Shown here: in pieces, positions 46,476 through 57,368 of the stretch
How the letters are laid out: each line of letters starts with the position of its first letter
How positions within the stretch are numbered: the stretch's first letter is position 1
Assembly (NCBI GenBank): GCA_037157565.1
Contig: JAZHRO010000050.1
Location: 42,604,001 to 42,668,000 of the forward strand
DNA length: 64,000 nucleotides
Source: Thalassia testudinum
Lineage: Eukaryota; Streptophyta; Magnoliopsida; Alismatales; Hydrocharitaceae
Reading direction: 5' to 3'
Notes under the pieces: generated by a model
Seen by the model: the letters and a program-made list of their open reading frames with translations, nothing else
Database searches by the model: none
Told to the model about the DNA's origin: nothing
Translations under genes and position numbers: made by a program

Positions 46476-46801
46476 GTTTCTAAAGCTATAATTAACTCGA
46501 TTGATATTATGCTTCTACTTGCTATTACTGTATAAGGGTAATTGGTGATTTAAATCACCATTTTACCATCTTCATTTTGCACATTGATCATTGATTTCTT
46601 ATATCATTCTGCATTAAGCTTTTACTTATATATTGTGCTCATTTACATTAATTGTTGAGATTAGCGCATGAATTTCTATTTGCTCCTAGCGAACGACCTC
46701 GGACTTTCATTTGAGTTATAAATTTTATTTGTTTTCAAGTGATTTTGACCTATACTACAACGCAGCATTTATAACCTCGATCTCGCTCGACAAATAACAT
46801 T

Positions 46802-46921
46802 GCCTCCCTGTGTTCAACCCAGGACTCCCTTGGAGTTTCGATTCAAAATTGTATTTGATAACGAGTTTTGCGAACTATGACGATGGGTTCTCGAAACCCT
46901 GATTTTGCTTTGCCAAAACCC
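46802..46921 (+). repeat. Ath-3 3' LTR, last piece
   Basis: GCCTCCCTGTGTTCAACCC and following bases match 48907-49029 of Ath-3b. The end is TTTGCCA (46915) or ACCCA (46921). Confidence 0.8.
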
Positions 46922-49029
46922 ATACATTAGGTAGCTGTAAAAAGTTATCCCAAAACTCTCAAACTCCAAAAGTACAAAAAAATTAGAAAAGAAGAAAAAG
47001 CAGAAAAATGGATCTTCCCTTTTCAAATAAGGCAAGGACTTGGGCAGTCTGCACTCTAGCAAACACCCGGCCTATCAAGTTTTTGTAACCAGGTTTTAGG
47101 TTGAAATTTTCTAAAGCAACCAACAAATCTCGCCTAAGTAATCAAACCCTGATTCTACTTTTATGCAAAGCATTAGGTTAATTTTGCCACGGACTAACAA
47201 AAGATAAGCAAGGGGGTACGATAAACATGCATGAATTAATGATAAAATGCTTATTTATGATAGTTCATAGGCCTAGCATTGCATTTCATAGTATAAATAT
47301 TGCATAACATTCATTGCATTGCATTTAGGATAGTTTGTGTATTCTGTATAGTAATTCTGACTTTTTATATGGCCAAGAACCAGTGCGACATCTTTATAGG
47401 CTTCGAATGAATAATCCGACCATACGGATGGATCTGGAGTGAGGATCGCAAGCTGTCAGCGCAAAAATCACTCCAATCAGAGCTCCATAACACCCTCTAC
47501 AAGAAGAAGAGATGGACGACCTAGATGGTGCCACGTGGCACCATCCAAGCCACCCTACATGAGCCACAACCTCCCCAGCCTCACCGCAAAGAATAATCCC
47601 CACCATTAAATCTCAATCCAATGGCTGAGAAGTGCCCAACCTCACTTGGCCTCCTTTAAGCAACTCAAGGAAGATTTGATATCGACCATTCGATCTTCAT
47701 CAAATGGTCAAGGCCACTACAAGCACTAAATGGCCACGTGATCATCCGGTGTCCATGCCCCATTAGTTGTGCGCCTGTTCCTCAAGGGAGAGGCATAAGT
47801 TCGAGCTCTAATCCGCTGAGGCCGCAGCATCTCCATCAAAATTAAACAGCTCGATCTTGATCGAGCGGTCAGTGTTGCACACGCGCGAGGAGATGCCGCT
47901 CGACAACACGCAGACGCATGCCAAAGCAGATGCATGCCATCTGGAGCCTCATTTAAGATGACCGGGTGTGTTATCCATCGTCCGATCCTCACGATCGCAC
48001 GATGTGTGTGATTCAAATCTCGTGAGCGCACAACCCATGCGTGCACCTCAGCCGCACGATCAAGATCGAACGATGGAGATCTGCCCTCGCCAGCGAAGGC
48101 ACACTGCACGTAATTTGGGAGCATGCGATCCGCACTCTCTCTCTCCACCCTTTAACGAAAATCCAGGGGCTGGAAGCGTCCCCGCACTATGCCAGCTACA
48201 GTGCTCCACCTTATGCCAGCAGAGGGGAGTGAAGGCTCTAGCAACACCCCCAGCGGGTCTTCAGCGACGTTTTAAATGTCGCTGAAGACCCATGCGCACA
48301 AAACACCTCCCTTCCACCACTATATAAACCCCATGACCATCTTCCTTCCAAGGCATCTCTACCTTTGCTACTTCCACCTAGTCTAGAGCTCTAGAAGCCT
48401 ATCAAAGCTCCCAAGAGCTCATTCCCAAGCTCCAAAGGTCCCCTACTAGTGTAGCAATCCCTTACGTAGCCAAACATTCATCGTCCCTCTCACCACCTTC
48501 ATAAGGAGACTTGGAGCCATCCTCCCACCTCCATTCTGGTAGATGATCACCTCCACCTCCTCATCCCCATTCTGTGCCTTGGTGAAGAATTCCTCTACCT
48601 AGCGTCTGCTAGCATCTCATCCCTGTTGTCCAGCCTATCACCTCCTCCATCCAAGCTGCCGCCAAGCACCGTCGTCTCGCTGAACAGCCAATTCGGGAGA
48701 TTTCTTCTCACCCCTATCTCTTTTATATTTTCTTAGCATATTGTAATAAACATTTGCATCACATTATGATATATCAAATTTGTTCTTTCCACTTGTGAAG
48801 TTATCTTCCTTATCTCTTTATTACAAAAACACAAAAAAAAATAAATAAAACCCTAAAATACAAAAAAGAAACAACACGAAGTGCGGATTTCAATGAAAAC
48901 AAACATCGCCTCCCTGTGTTGGACCCAAGACTCCCTTGGAGTTTCAGTAAAAAAAATTATATTTGATAACGTGTTTTGCGACTATAGCGATGGGTTTCTC
49001 CTAACCCCAACTTTCCGTTCACCGAAACA
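46922..49029 (+). mobile_element. Ath-3b: internal remnant plus LTR of an Ath-3 relative
   Basis: 46922-47218 matches the last 300 bp of the Ath-3 internal region, including a better polypurine tract (AAGCAAGGGGGTA, 47206-47218). An uninterrupted LTR of about 1.81 kb follows, starting CGATAAACATGC. The right end is either GTTCA at 49021 or GAAACA at 49029, where Ath-5 begins. TATATAAA is near 48321-48328. Confidence 0.8.
48255..48291 (+). repeat. Perfect 14-bp inverted repeat upstream of the Ath-3b TATA box
   Basis: GGGTCTTCAGCGAC (48255-48268) and GTCGCTGAAGACCC (48278-48291) around GTTTTAAAT. The TATA box is 30 bp downstream. The Ath-3 copy (19741-19777) has lost several pairs. Confidence 0.85.
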
Positions 49030-50500
49030 TGCTAATCAGAAATGGTCTCGTAGGTGGTGGTGCTAAGGAATGTGTGTCAATGAGTGAGTGAGATAGAGTT
49101 CTTGTGAGAGTATGTAATGGTGGGTGTGAGTGGTGAAGGTGTTGGGAATGGTGTGTAGAATGGTGATGGTGGCAATGGTGAAAATGTGGAGCTTGTAGGC
49201 GTGTGAGTGTGAGTGTGAGTGTGTGAGAGAGTGTGTGAGTGATTAATACTACTAAAGAAAATAAAGAAAGCAAAAAATGCAAGTATTGAAATTGATTGAA
49301 ATGGAAATATATACTACTAAGCAAGTAAAAAGCATGTTATTGAAATTGCAAGTAAGGGAAATAGCTAAACTACTAACAAAATAAAAAGAGAATGGGATGG
49401 AGAAGTAGGTGTCCTCTCCAATGTGGGCACTAGGCCTATTGGGAGGTGAGGAAGATCCTTGGCTTGAAGCCTACTTCCTCTTCACCTAAAGCACCAAGAC
49501 TAAAGAGGCACATGGGAAGCCATTGGTCTTGGAGAAGGAGCTCTCAAGGTGGAGACTCATGGGAGTAATAGTGGAGAAGTAAGTGGTGTGTGTAGAGAAT
49601 GGGAGGGGAAGGAGGGTGGGCGGCACCCATGGGGGGCTTCTTTTATAGAGTGCCCTCTACGGTGTGGTGCTCTATCGGTGTAGGTTAAGGCAGTTGCTCT
49701 AGGGTGCATCCTAAGGATAGAACATTCTAGCCTAGGGTATAGGTTAAGGTGAGGGTGTAGGTCAAGGGTGGTCAAAGAAGTGGATAAGGGGTGGAGTTGG
49801 CATGGGCTATGGGTGGTTATGTGGGGGATTTAGGTGGGTTTAGTGGTGGCTTTAAGGTGGCGTGGGGTTTAGGTGTGGTTGGGTTAAGTGTAGGTGATTA
49901 GGAGGGGTGTTGGGCTTAGGTTGGTAGGCTAGTGAGGTGTATATGTGGACCTAGAGAAAATATGTAAATAATGCAATATATTAAGTACCACTAGGTCCAC
50001 ATGTATGGAAATAAAAATAACTAGAATATATATATAGGTATTATAAATGTGCACCAAAAGTTTTCATGTATATAATGTGTATAAAAAGTGATATGTATAC
50101 ATGAAATAGTAATTTATGTGAATATGCACCTGTGTATGTGTATATGTGAGGTGCATGGGTTGGTGAAATTGGATGTGAAAATTGGTTTGCATGGGTTTGC
50201 ATGGGATTGTTGGGTCAGTTAGGTTTTGTCCTGGAATTGCATGCTCCTATCTCCATCTTCCTTCTTGGTTGCTTCACCTTATTCTGCATCATTTAGGTCC
50301 AAATGTTGCTCCAAGTTTATGGTCATACATAGATAAGTTGGCATGGTCACAAAGGAGACCATAAAATGGTAGAATTAGGGTTTGGAATATACAAATGCAA
50401 TTATGCATGCAATGCATGTAATGAATGCAATATTCACAGAATGTATGCTAGGTTAAAGCTTAATTTAGTCAAATTAGGCCCAATAATTGCTCTGCAATCA
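49030..50500 (-). repeat. Ath-5 3' LTR (about 1.47 kb, left limit uncertain)
   Basis: On the minus strand it starts TGATTGC-AGA-GCAATTA (50484-50500, one mismatch) after the polypurine tract. Minus TATAAAA is at 49641-49647, and a GTGA-rich run near 49198-49245. The left limit (TGCTAATCAG at 49030) is a guess. The U5 box of the other LTRs is missing, so the LTR may be truncated here. Confidence 0.65.
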
Positions 50501-50526
50501 TACCCCCATGCCTAAATCTTGCTAGT
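50501..50526 (-). other. Ath-5 polypurine tract
   Basis: The minus strand reads GGGACTAGCAAGATTTAGGC then ATGGGGGTA directly before the LTR. Confidence 0.85.
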
Positions 50527-51862
50527 CCCTGGCAATTAAATGCATGATTGATTAAGGCCTTTTTTTTCTTATTTTCTATTTTTTTTCTTTTCTTTTCTTC
50601 TTTTCTTTTGGACTTTATTTAGAAACACATTGATTCAAGAATTGGACATCAAGATATTTACTTGTCACAAGCCTTGAGAATTGATGCCTAGGATTTCATC
50701 TTCAGAGACTCAATAGTACCTAAGTGCTTGCCATAATACAAACACTCAATTCCTTGCCTTATTTATAATTTTTCCCTCTTTCTCTCTTTTCTCTCATAAT
50801 AGTAAATTTTTTTCTTTGGTTTTTGTTTAGGGTTTTGAGGTAACTTTCTTCGGCTACCCAATCCACCCAAGATTCAAAAGACTCAAAAGTACTAAACGAC
50901 AATTTAGTATAAGTGTGACTCATTGGAAGGTGGTTGTAATGGATTCTAAGTGGCCCTAAACTCCAAGAGACCCAGCGGAAAGGTGCTACCTTTAGGTTTA
51001 TCTATTCATCCATGTAACTTCTCCCTACCATTTTTGCGTAGGTGTGCTTATTTCTACCTTCCCACTTCTCCTTATTTATGGTAAGAGAGTGAGGACTGGG
51101 CTCTGGACAAATGAACAATAGAGCATCAAACCCACAATAATTTTCCATCCATGCCTATGCACGAGTATGGCTATGTTTACTTTTTTCTTCTTATTCATAT
51201 ATAATATTTTTTTTCTACTGCTTTTTCTCTCTTTTTTCCCAACTATCATTTTCTTCTCTATATTTTTTTTATATCTCATCATTTTTTTTATGTTTCTAAT
51301 TTTTCTTTTAGTAGGTGACTTCCTTAGTCTGAGAAGTACCAACAAGCACTGTTCAAGGAGATAGATCTAGTAGCTAGGCTCTGGACAACTGGCCAATGGA
51401 GCATCAAACCCACAATAATTTGTCAGCCATACTAGTCTTGTATGTTTAACGACTCTTTAGCTCTCATTATAACTTCCTAACAATGAGTCAGTGCGATTTT
51501 TATGTAGACACTTAGACTTTTAAAGCAAAAGGTGGGTTGATAAGCCATGTACTTGTCATCCCAATTTATTAGTATTTTCAAGTTTATTTCAAGATAGCAA
51601 GGACTCAAGAACAAATCCACATTATAGTGGACATCTAGATTAATTAAGTCACTAGACTTGAAGAGTTTAAGAGACAAAACCCTATTACATTATTTCTCAG
51701 GGTCGATGATTTCTTAATACTCATTGGTCTTATCTTGAGTCAATGTATTTCTTTTTGTTGTTTTTGTATATATGCATTTTTTTGTCCCATTTTCTTAATT
51801 TTTCAAGTATTTTGAAAGAAATGACAAACTCTAGATATTGGTAGAATATTTAATCTTTGCTC
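50527..51862 (-). other. Ath-5 3' untranslated region
   Basis: About 1.3 kb between the two polypurine tracts. No credible ORF; T-rich on the plus strand at several points (50560-50610, 51180-51320). Holds the two-unit repeat. Confidence 0.75.
51099..51432 (-). repeat. Two-unit 3' UTR repeat in Ath-5
   Basis: 51099-51150 and 51379-51432 share GGCTCTGGACAA, then GAGCATCAAACCCACAATAA in plus-strand view. On the minus strand the second unit reads GTATGGCTGACAAATTATTG, then a GGGTTTG segment and CCATTGGCCAGTTGTCCAGA, matching the Ath-3 units. Confidence 0.8.
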
Positions 51863-51903
51863 TACCCACTCCCCTATGCCTAAATATGAGCATGTTCTCA
51901 TGC
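51863..51903 (-). other. Ath-5 PPT2 with AGAA hairpin
   Basis: The minus strand reads GCATG-AGAA-CATGC (51890-51903), 9 nt, then GGCATAGGGGAG. Stem bases differ from Ath-1 but pairing and spacing are kept. Confidence 0.75.
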
Positions 51904-52059
51904 AAATTTTAAAACAGTGATAGAGGGATAGATAGCACTTGAATTTGGTGTACTTTTAACTGCTTCCAAAATCTAGAGAATAAATGAAAGAATATTTACA
52001 AGTGTGTTGGTTACCTCCCAACAAGGGCTAAATTTAACACCCTCAGCTGAGCAAAAATT

Positions 52060-54534
52060 TATAATATCAACCCTCAAAAAGATCAATTGTTTCCTCGGAA
52101 AGTAAGGGTTCCTAAGCGACAACAAGCTTCTATCTTTGCCCATTAATGATGAATACATGCCCAGTCCTGGGGTCTTGGATCTGGACATCCCCATTGCCAT
52201 ATGGGGTCACAACATGATAAGGTCCAAACCATTTTGATTTCAATTTCCCTAGGAACAGTTTGAGACTAGCATCAAATAAGCAAACTGCCTAGTTTGGCTC
52301 AAACTACTTTCTTCGAATGTTCTTATCGTGGAAGGCTTTTAATTTGTCTTTATAAATCCTAGTATTCTCATAAGCCTACCTTCTAATCTCTTCCAATTCT
52401 GTCAATTGCAATTTCCTATGTTGACCTCCTTCCATGTCCAAATTACACTTTTTAACTACCCAAAAAGATTGATGTTCTATTTCCACTGGCAGATGACATG
52501 GCTTCTCATAAATCAATCGATATGGTGACATCCCCAAAGTATCCTTGTAAGCAGTCTGGTATGCCCAAAGCATGTCAATTAACCTTTCAAACCAATCTTT
52601 TCTGTCGAGTCTCACTATTTTCTATAAAATTTCCTTGATTTGTCTATTTGAGACCTTCGCCTGCCCATCTGTTTGTAGATGGTACAAGGTAGAAATGCGG
52701 TGGTTTACCCCATACTTTTTCAAAAGTGACTTGAAATGGGATGCACAAAGTGACTTCCCCCATCGCTAATTAGAGTGCAAGGAATACCGAATCTGGCAAA
52801 GATGTTTTCCCAGAAAAAATGAATCACAGTTTTGCGATTGGCATGTCTTGTTGGGATGGCTTCGACCCACTTGGAGACATAGTCTACAACCGAAACAATA
52901 TATTCAAAGCCATGAGAGTTCGGGAAAGGGCCCATAAAATCGATTCCCAAACATCAAAGATTTCCACAACCAGGATTGGTTGGGGGGACATCATGTCCCT
53001 ACTAGTCATGGTTTCCAATGTCTGGCATCACAGGCAAGCACGAGCAAAATTATGTGCACCCTTAAACAAGGATGGCCAAAAGAATCCTGACTGCAAAACT
53101 TTTGCATCAGTTTTTCTTCCTGAAAAATGGCTTCCACAAGCTTCACTATGGCAGAAAGATAGAATGCTTTTTGTTTCAGATTCAGGGGTGCACCTTTTGA
53201 TGATCTAGTCTGACCGTAGTCAAAAGAGCAATATGTCATCCCAAAAGTAATATTTGGCTTCAGTGAGGAATTTGAGCTTCTGGTTCTTTGTCATTCTATG
53301 GGGCATTTTCCTAGAGACTAAATAGTTCACGATGTCTACAAACCAAGGAAGCTCACATGAATCAATAGCCAATATACTTTCATCAAGGAACTTTTCATTA
53401 ATTGGTAGAGAAGAAGGAATGAAATTTGGGTCCAGTCTAGAAGTGTGGTCAGCAACCATGTTTTGGGCTCCAGCTTTATGCCCGATTTCGATGTCAAATT
53501 CTTAGAGCAGAAGGGTCCATCTATTGAGACATGATTGGCATCCTTATTGGTTAATGAATGCCGGAGGACATAATGGTCAGTATAGATAATCACTTTGGAC
53601 CCTAGGAGATACAATCTAAACTTCTCCATCCCAAAAACAACAACCAGCAGCTCCTATTCAGTAATGGTATAATTACGCTGAGCTTCATTAAGTGTCTTGC
53701 TTGCATAATAAATAACATGGGTCACTTGTCTCTTCTTTGTCCCAAAACTACCCCTACTGCATAGTCAGAGGCATCACACATTATCTCAAAATCAAGGGAC
53801 CAGTATGGGGGTTGAAGGATAGGAGAGTTAGTGATAGCATTTCTAAGGATAGTATAGGATTCAAGACAATCCTCGATAAATTCAAATGGGACATCATTTG
53901 AAAGGAGTCTGGTCAGGGATCAGGCTATCTTAGAGAAATCCTGTATGAAATGTCTATAAAACTCGACGTGCCCTAAAAAAGATATGATTTGTCAGACTAA
54001 GGTTGGTGGTGGTAACTTTGAAATTACATCTAATTTTGCTTGGTCAACCTCCAATCCCTTCTCCGAAATCTTATGGCCTAGTACTATTCCATCTTTAACC
54101 ATAAAATGGCTCTTCTCCCATGAGAGTACTAGGTTCACATCTATACACCTTCTCAAGCTCTTAGCTAGATGTGACAAATAGGTCGAAAAATCATCTCCAA
54201 ATATGGAGAAATCATCCATAATGACCTCAATATAGTCCCCTATCATATCTAAAAAGATAGCCATCATGCAACACTGGAATTTTCCTAGAGTGTTGCACAA
54301 TCCAAATGATATTCTCTTAAATGCAAAAGTACCAAAGGGGTGTGTGAATGTGGTTTTATCTTGGTCTTCAGAACTGATGGCTACTTGGTTGTATCCTGAG
54401 TACAAATCCAAAAAATAGAAAATCTTCTGCCCAGCAAGTCTTTCAAGTATTTGGTCAGTGAATGGTTGTGGGAAATGGTCTTTCTTGGTTGCTAAGTTAA
54501 ATTTCTTGTAGTCTATAGACACCCACCAAGAAGA
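52060..54534 (-). pseudogene. Ath-5 pol, second part: reverse transcriptase, RNase H, integrase (disrupted)
   Basis: On the minus strand, from IDYKKFNLATKKDHFPQPF at 54522 through IMDDFSIFG near 54200-54225. RNase H follows near 53780-53400 (FRLYLLGSKVIIYTDH, VVADHTSRLD). The integrase zinc-finger region is near 53180-53060, its core [15 protein letters not shown] near 52930-52950, and LISDGGSHF and the C-terminal LFLGKLKSKWFGPYHVV (about 52230-52270) come last. Fragments lie in different frames with internal stops. The order matches Ath-1 throughout. Confidence 0.85.
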
Positions 54535-54588
54535 GGTGGTGTTATGAACGCAGCTTCAAAACGTCTTTTAAGATGTCTGGGAGCTGGC

Positions 54589-55401
54589 CCAGACGTCTGG
54601 AACCCTTTCCAGACGTTTGGGATTTGATTTTCACGGTGGTTTCCGTCTGCGCGCCTGCGCGTGCAAACCTGCAGATGCTCTTTTCCCCTCTCACGTCTGC
54701 AGGCGCTACTCTCTCTCTCTCTCTCTCCCCGCGTGGCTTTAAAAAGCCTCGACCTCTCCCTCACTCTCATCACCTCCGCACCTCCTTCTTCTTCCAGCGA
54801 GTGTGAGCGCGAGCGAGCGGCGGCGGCGGCAGCCACGGCGAGTGCGGGAGGAGGTGTTGCGCGAGGGAGGAGGAGCTCGGCCATGAGGGTTTGAGCCTGC
54901 CGGGGTTGCTAGAGCCTGCCGACGGAGGCGCAGCAGACGCAGGGTGATGCGGGAGGCCTGCTGCAGCTCAAGCAGCAGGCGGACGAGGCGTGGCACGGCC
55001 GTGCGTCGTGGGCGGAGGGCGAGTCGCGCTCTGATTCTGGAAGTTTCTCCAGAATCAGACGTCTGTGTTTCCAACCAGACGACGGGGAAGATGTCTCGAG
55101 GACTGTCCAGACGTCTGAAAGGTAAGTTATTTTCGTACCTTCTTCCTTTCCTTCGACCGTCCGTAATGAGCATGAGGAATGGGTACGCGCAGGTTCTGAG
55201 ATTCGCATCCAACGCGAATCAGACATCTCGCAGCGGTGCCAGACGACTAGAGGGACTTCCAGACGTCCGGGGTGACTATCGGACGTCTGGGAACTAGGCC
55301 AGACGCCTCCGCAGGCTTCTGGACGTCTGAGAGACTACGCAGGACAAGGTACCATCTGATCTCCATTTTTAAGATGTTTGGAAGAAGTTCCAGACGTCTG
55401 A
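54589..55401 (+). promoter_or_regulatory. Dispersed CCAGACGTCTGG palindromes in Chr-1 LTR
   Basis: Full or near-full copies at 54589-54600, 54609-54620, 55054-55065, 55107-55118, 55259-55270, 55279-55290, 55320-55330 and 55390-55401, with further one- or two-base variants between them. Most recur in the 3' LTR (first copy near 60369). GACGTC is a bZIP-type core; the function is inferred only. Confidence 0.7.
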
Positions 55402-55694
55402 TTTTGCACTGTTTCGTCATTTTCGACCCATTTAGGGCCCGTTCGGAGTCCGTTTTCCGCATTTCGAGTTGCGTCCTTTTCGGAATAAGATCCACTACCT
55501 GTCTACAGTGATTAGATACTATTTTGAGAAACTCCTTGTGTTTGATCCTTGTGATAGGACCCTATTCCATTGCAGTCTCGGGGCTTGCGGAGACACGCGG
55601 GATTCCCGACCATGCCCCTAGTACTCCTGTTGTAACTGGTAGAGTGGCTTTTAAGTTTATTAATATAATCTGTTAAATTATGGAACCATAAATA

Positions 55695-55850
55695 GAACCT
55701 AGGACATTGCATGAATCCTAGGAATGAGAAACTAGAATGAATGGTAGATCCTAGGGTGTTGCATGAATCCTAGGGCTGGAAAACTAGATTGAATGATAGA
55801 TCCTAGGGTATGGCATGAATCCTAGGATGGGAAAACTAGTGGAATATATG
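55695..55850 (+). repeat. 52-bp tandem repeat, three units, in Chr-1 LTR
   Basis: Units start at 55695, 55747 and 55799, each with CCTAGG, GCATGAATCCTAGG and AAACTAG. The 3' LTR copy is at 61459-61613. Confidence 0.85.
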
Positions 55851-56354
55851 AATACTGCAGTCTTGGAAAATGTGGAAAGGAAATAATAGCTACCTGTAAA
55901 TTGGTTTAACAGCTGCTTGTTATGAATAAATGAACATGATTGAGAATATGGGATGTATGAACGTGAAACTGGAAAGGTGAAACCTGAATGTTTTGAGTTA
56001 AAAGAGCTGGGATCCTATGGGGAATTAGGAGTGGATCTCCTGGAAAGAGAAAGGAATGGAACTGAGAAAGAAAGATGTGGTAGTGTGCTGCCTCTTGGGT
56101 ACGTAGTACCAGGGGAAGCACTTGTTACCTGCTTAGTGCAGAACGGAGCCAGCCGCCCCAGGGACCCGGGGTTAGGTCTGGCCACTTTGTACCGACTTGC
56201 TGGCCCTCGTGTACGCAGTACCGAGGAAAGCTACTAGTGTAGGGCGAGTACTAGTTACCCCACGGGCCCCGGGGTTCTGCTAGCTCACCTACACCGACTT
56301 GTTAGGCCCACTGGGCAAACCAGGGTAGTCTGGCGAGGGTGCGCGGACTGTGGA

Positions 56355-56420
56355 GGGGCAAGGCCCCTGTTTAGTTACTGTGGAGGGGTTGGACCCCTGT
56401 TACTGAGAGGGCTCTGCCCT
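56355..56420 (+). repeat. Three short GC hairpins in Chr-1 LTR
   Basis: GGGGCAAGGCCCC (56355-56367), GGGGTTGGACCCC (56385-56397) and AGGGCTCTGCCCT (56408-56420). The first two are 30 bp apart. All three are kept in the 3' LTR near 62118-62183. Confidence 0.75.
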
Positions 56421-57208
56421 GTACTGGTTCCGTGCTGTGCTTTGGGCACACCCGTTAATGGAAACGACAGACCGCATGCCAGTGCGGGTTAGCTACCTGT
56501 GCGTTTATCGCGAGTGCCGTAGTCACTGTTACATCTGTCCATGACCTTGGGGCGGTTGACTGAGAGTAGGATCACCACGGGGGACTCTCCCGGCCAGGAG
56601 AACACCACGTGCTACTTCTACTGTTCGGAAAAGACTGCAATCAAGATCGTTCCCACGAGGAACATTCGAGATCAAGTGAAGGATCTGAGAAATAGATAAA
56701 TTGTGAAACAATAGAAAGACGTAAATAAAGGAAGAAAGAAAATAAAATAGCTACTATACACTTTACTGTTTCTTTAGTTTAGCTGCCACTCTACTCAGCG
56801 TTTCGCTAACGTGTTACACTCATTACTTTTCACGACCAGGTGTTGAGCAGCCAGGGTCAGCGGCTGTAGAGGACGCTGGGCCGAGTAGGGTCTAGTAGAG
56901 TTACCACTGCTCTTTTGTACCCCTTTTGTTTCCGCTGTAGTGAGAAGTTTTTGTTACTCTCTGTACTTTTCTTTACTCGTAGTTCTTGTTATGTTATAAA
57001 TGTTGTTCTACTATTGTGGTGGTACATGCTGTAGTAGTTCTTTTTCTTACTGCTGTATTTTGTTACTGCTAGTTATATTTCATGTTGAATGTGGTTTATT
57101 TTACTGCTCTTTTGGTTACTTCCTCTTTGGACAACTAGGCCTTGTGATTAGTCGAGTCTGTCCGGTTCTCGTGTCTCTTAGGGACTCGGGAATCGGGTCG
57201 TTACAAGA

Positions 57209-57220
57209 TGGTATCAGAGC
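57209..57220 (+). other. Chr-1 primer binding site, initiator Met tRNA
   Basis: TGGTATCAGAGC, three bases after the LTR. This is the standard match to plant initiator tRNA-Met. Confidence 0.92.
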
Positions 57221-57368
57221 AAGGTCGTCCCGAGAAGTGAACCAACTGACTGGAAAATAACCAATTCACATGTCTATAACTAGAGTAGCCACCACAACAT
57301 ATCTTTTGACATGAGCTCTTAGACGTTTGCGTTAGGTATCGTTCCGTAGTGATGTTTTTCCGTCTCCA

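Larger units (their letters stand above)
20391..46796 (+). mobile_element. Solo LTR s2, split by Ath-4 and by s6
   Basis: The pieces 20391-21308, 39473-39525 and 45010-46796 join to a 2758-bp LTR, the same size class as the Ath-1 LTR. It starts with the palindrome TGATGAT-AAC-ATCATCA. It ends TCGACAAATA (an original CA probably changed to TA). Flanks are ACATC (20386-20390) and ACATT (46797-46801). Downstream, the Ath-3 LTR resumes at GCCTCCCTG. It carries AGACGTCTGA motifs at 46441-46470. Confidence 0.82.
15004..46921 (+). mobile_element. Ath-3: element end heavily interrupted by nested insertions
   Basis: Visible parts are internal sequence 15004-17019 and the 3' LTR in three pieces (17020-17864, 19559-20390, 46802-46921), about 1797 bp when the insertions are ignored. 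The uninterrupted relative Ath-3b (LTR 47219-49029) confirms the order and joins of the pieces. The 5' part is not in the window because Ath-2 and Ath-1 lie to the left. The exact right end, 46915 or 46921, is uncertain. Confidence 0.82.
54540..57205 (+). repeat. Chr-1 5' LTR (2666 bp)
   Basis: Starts TGTTATGAACG and ends TCGTTACA. Contains the GACGTC palindrome series (54589-55401), the palindromic TATA-like GGCTTTAAAAAGCC (54735-54748) and GATTCTGGA-AGTTTC-TCCAGAATC (55033-55056). A 52-bp tandem repeat (55695-55850) and three short GC hairpins (56355-56420) follow. Frames inside are chance. Confidence 0.94.

Noticed and set aside
54513..55297. Several overlapping Arg/Ser-rich frames on both strands in the Chr-1 LTR (also 60306-60971)
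   Set aside because: Promoter-side LTR sequence. Homologous frames in the two LTRs differ by shifts, and no known domain is seen.
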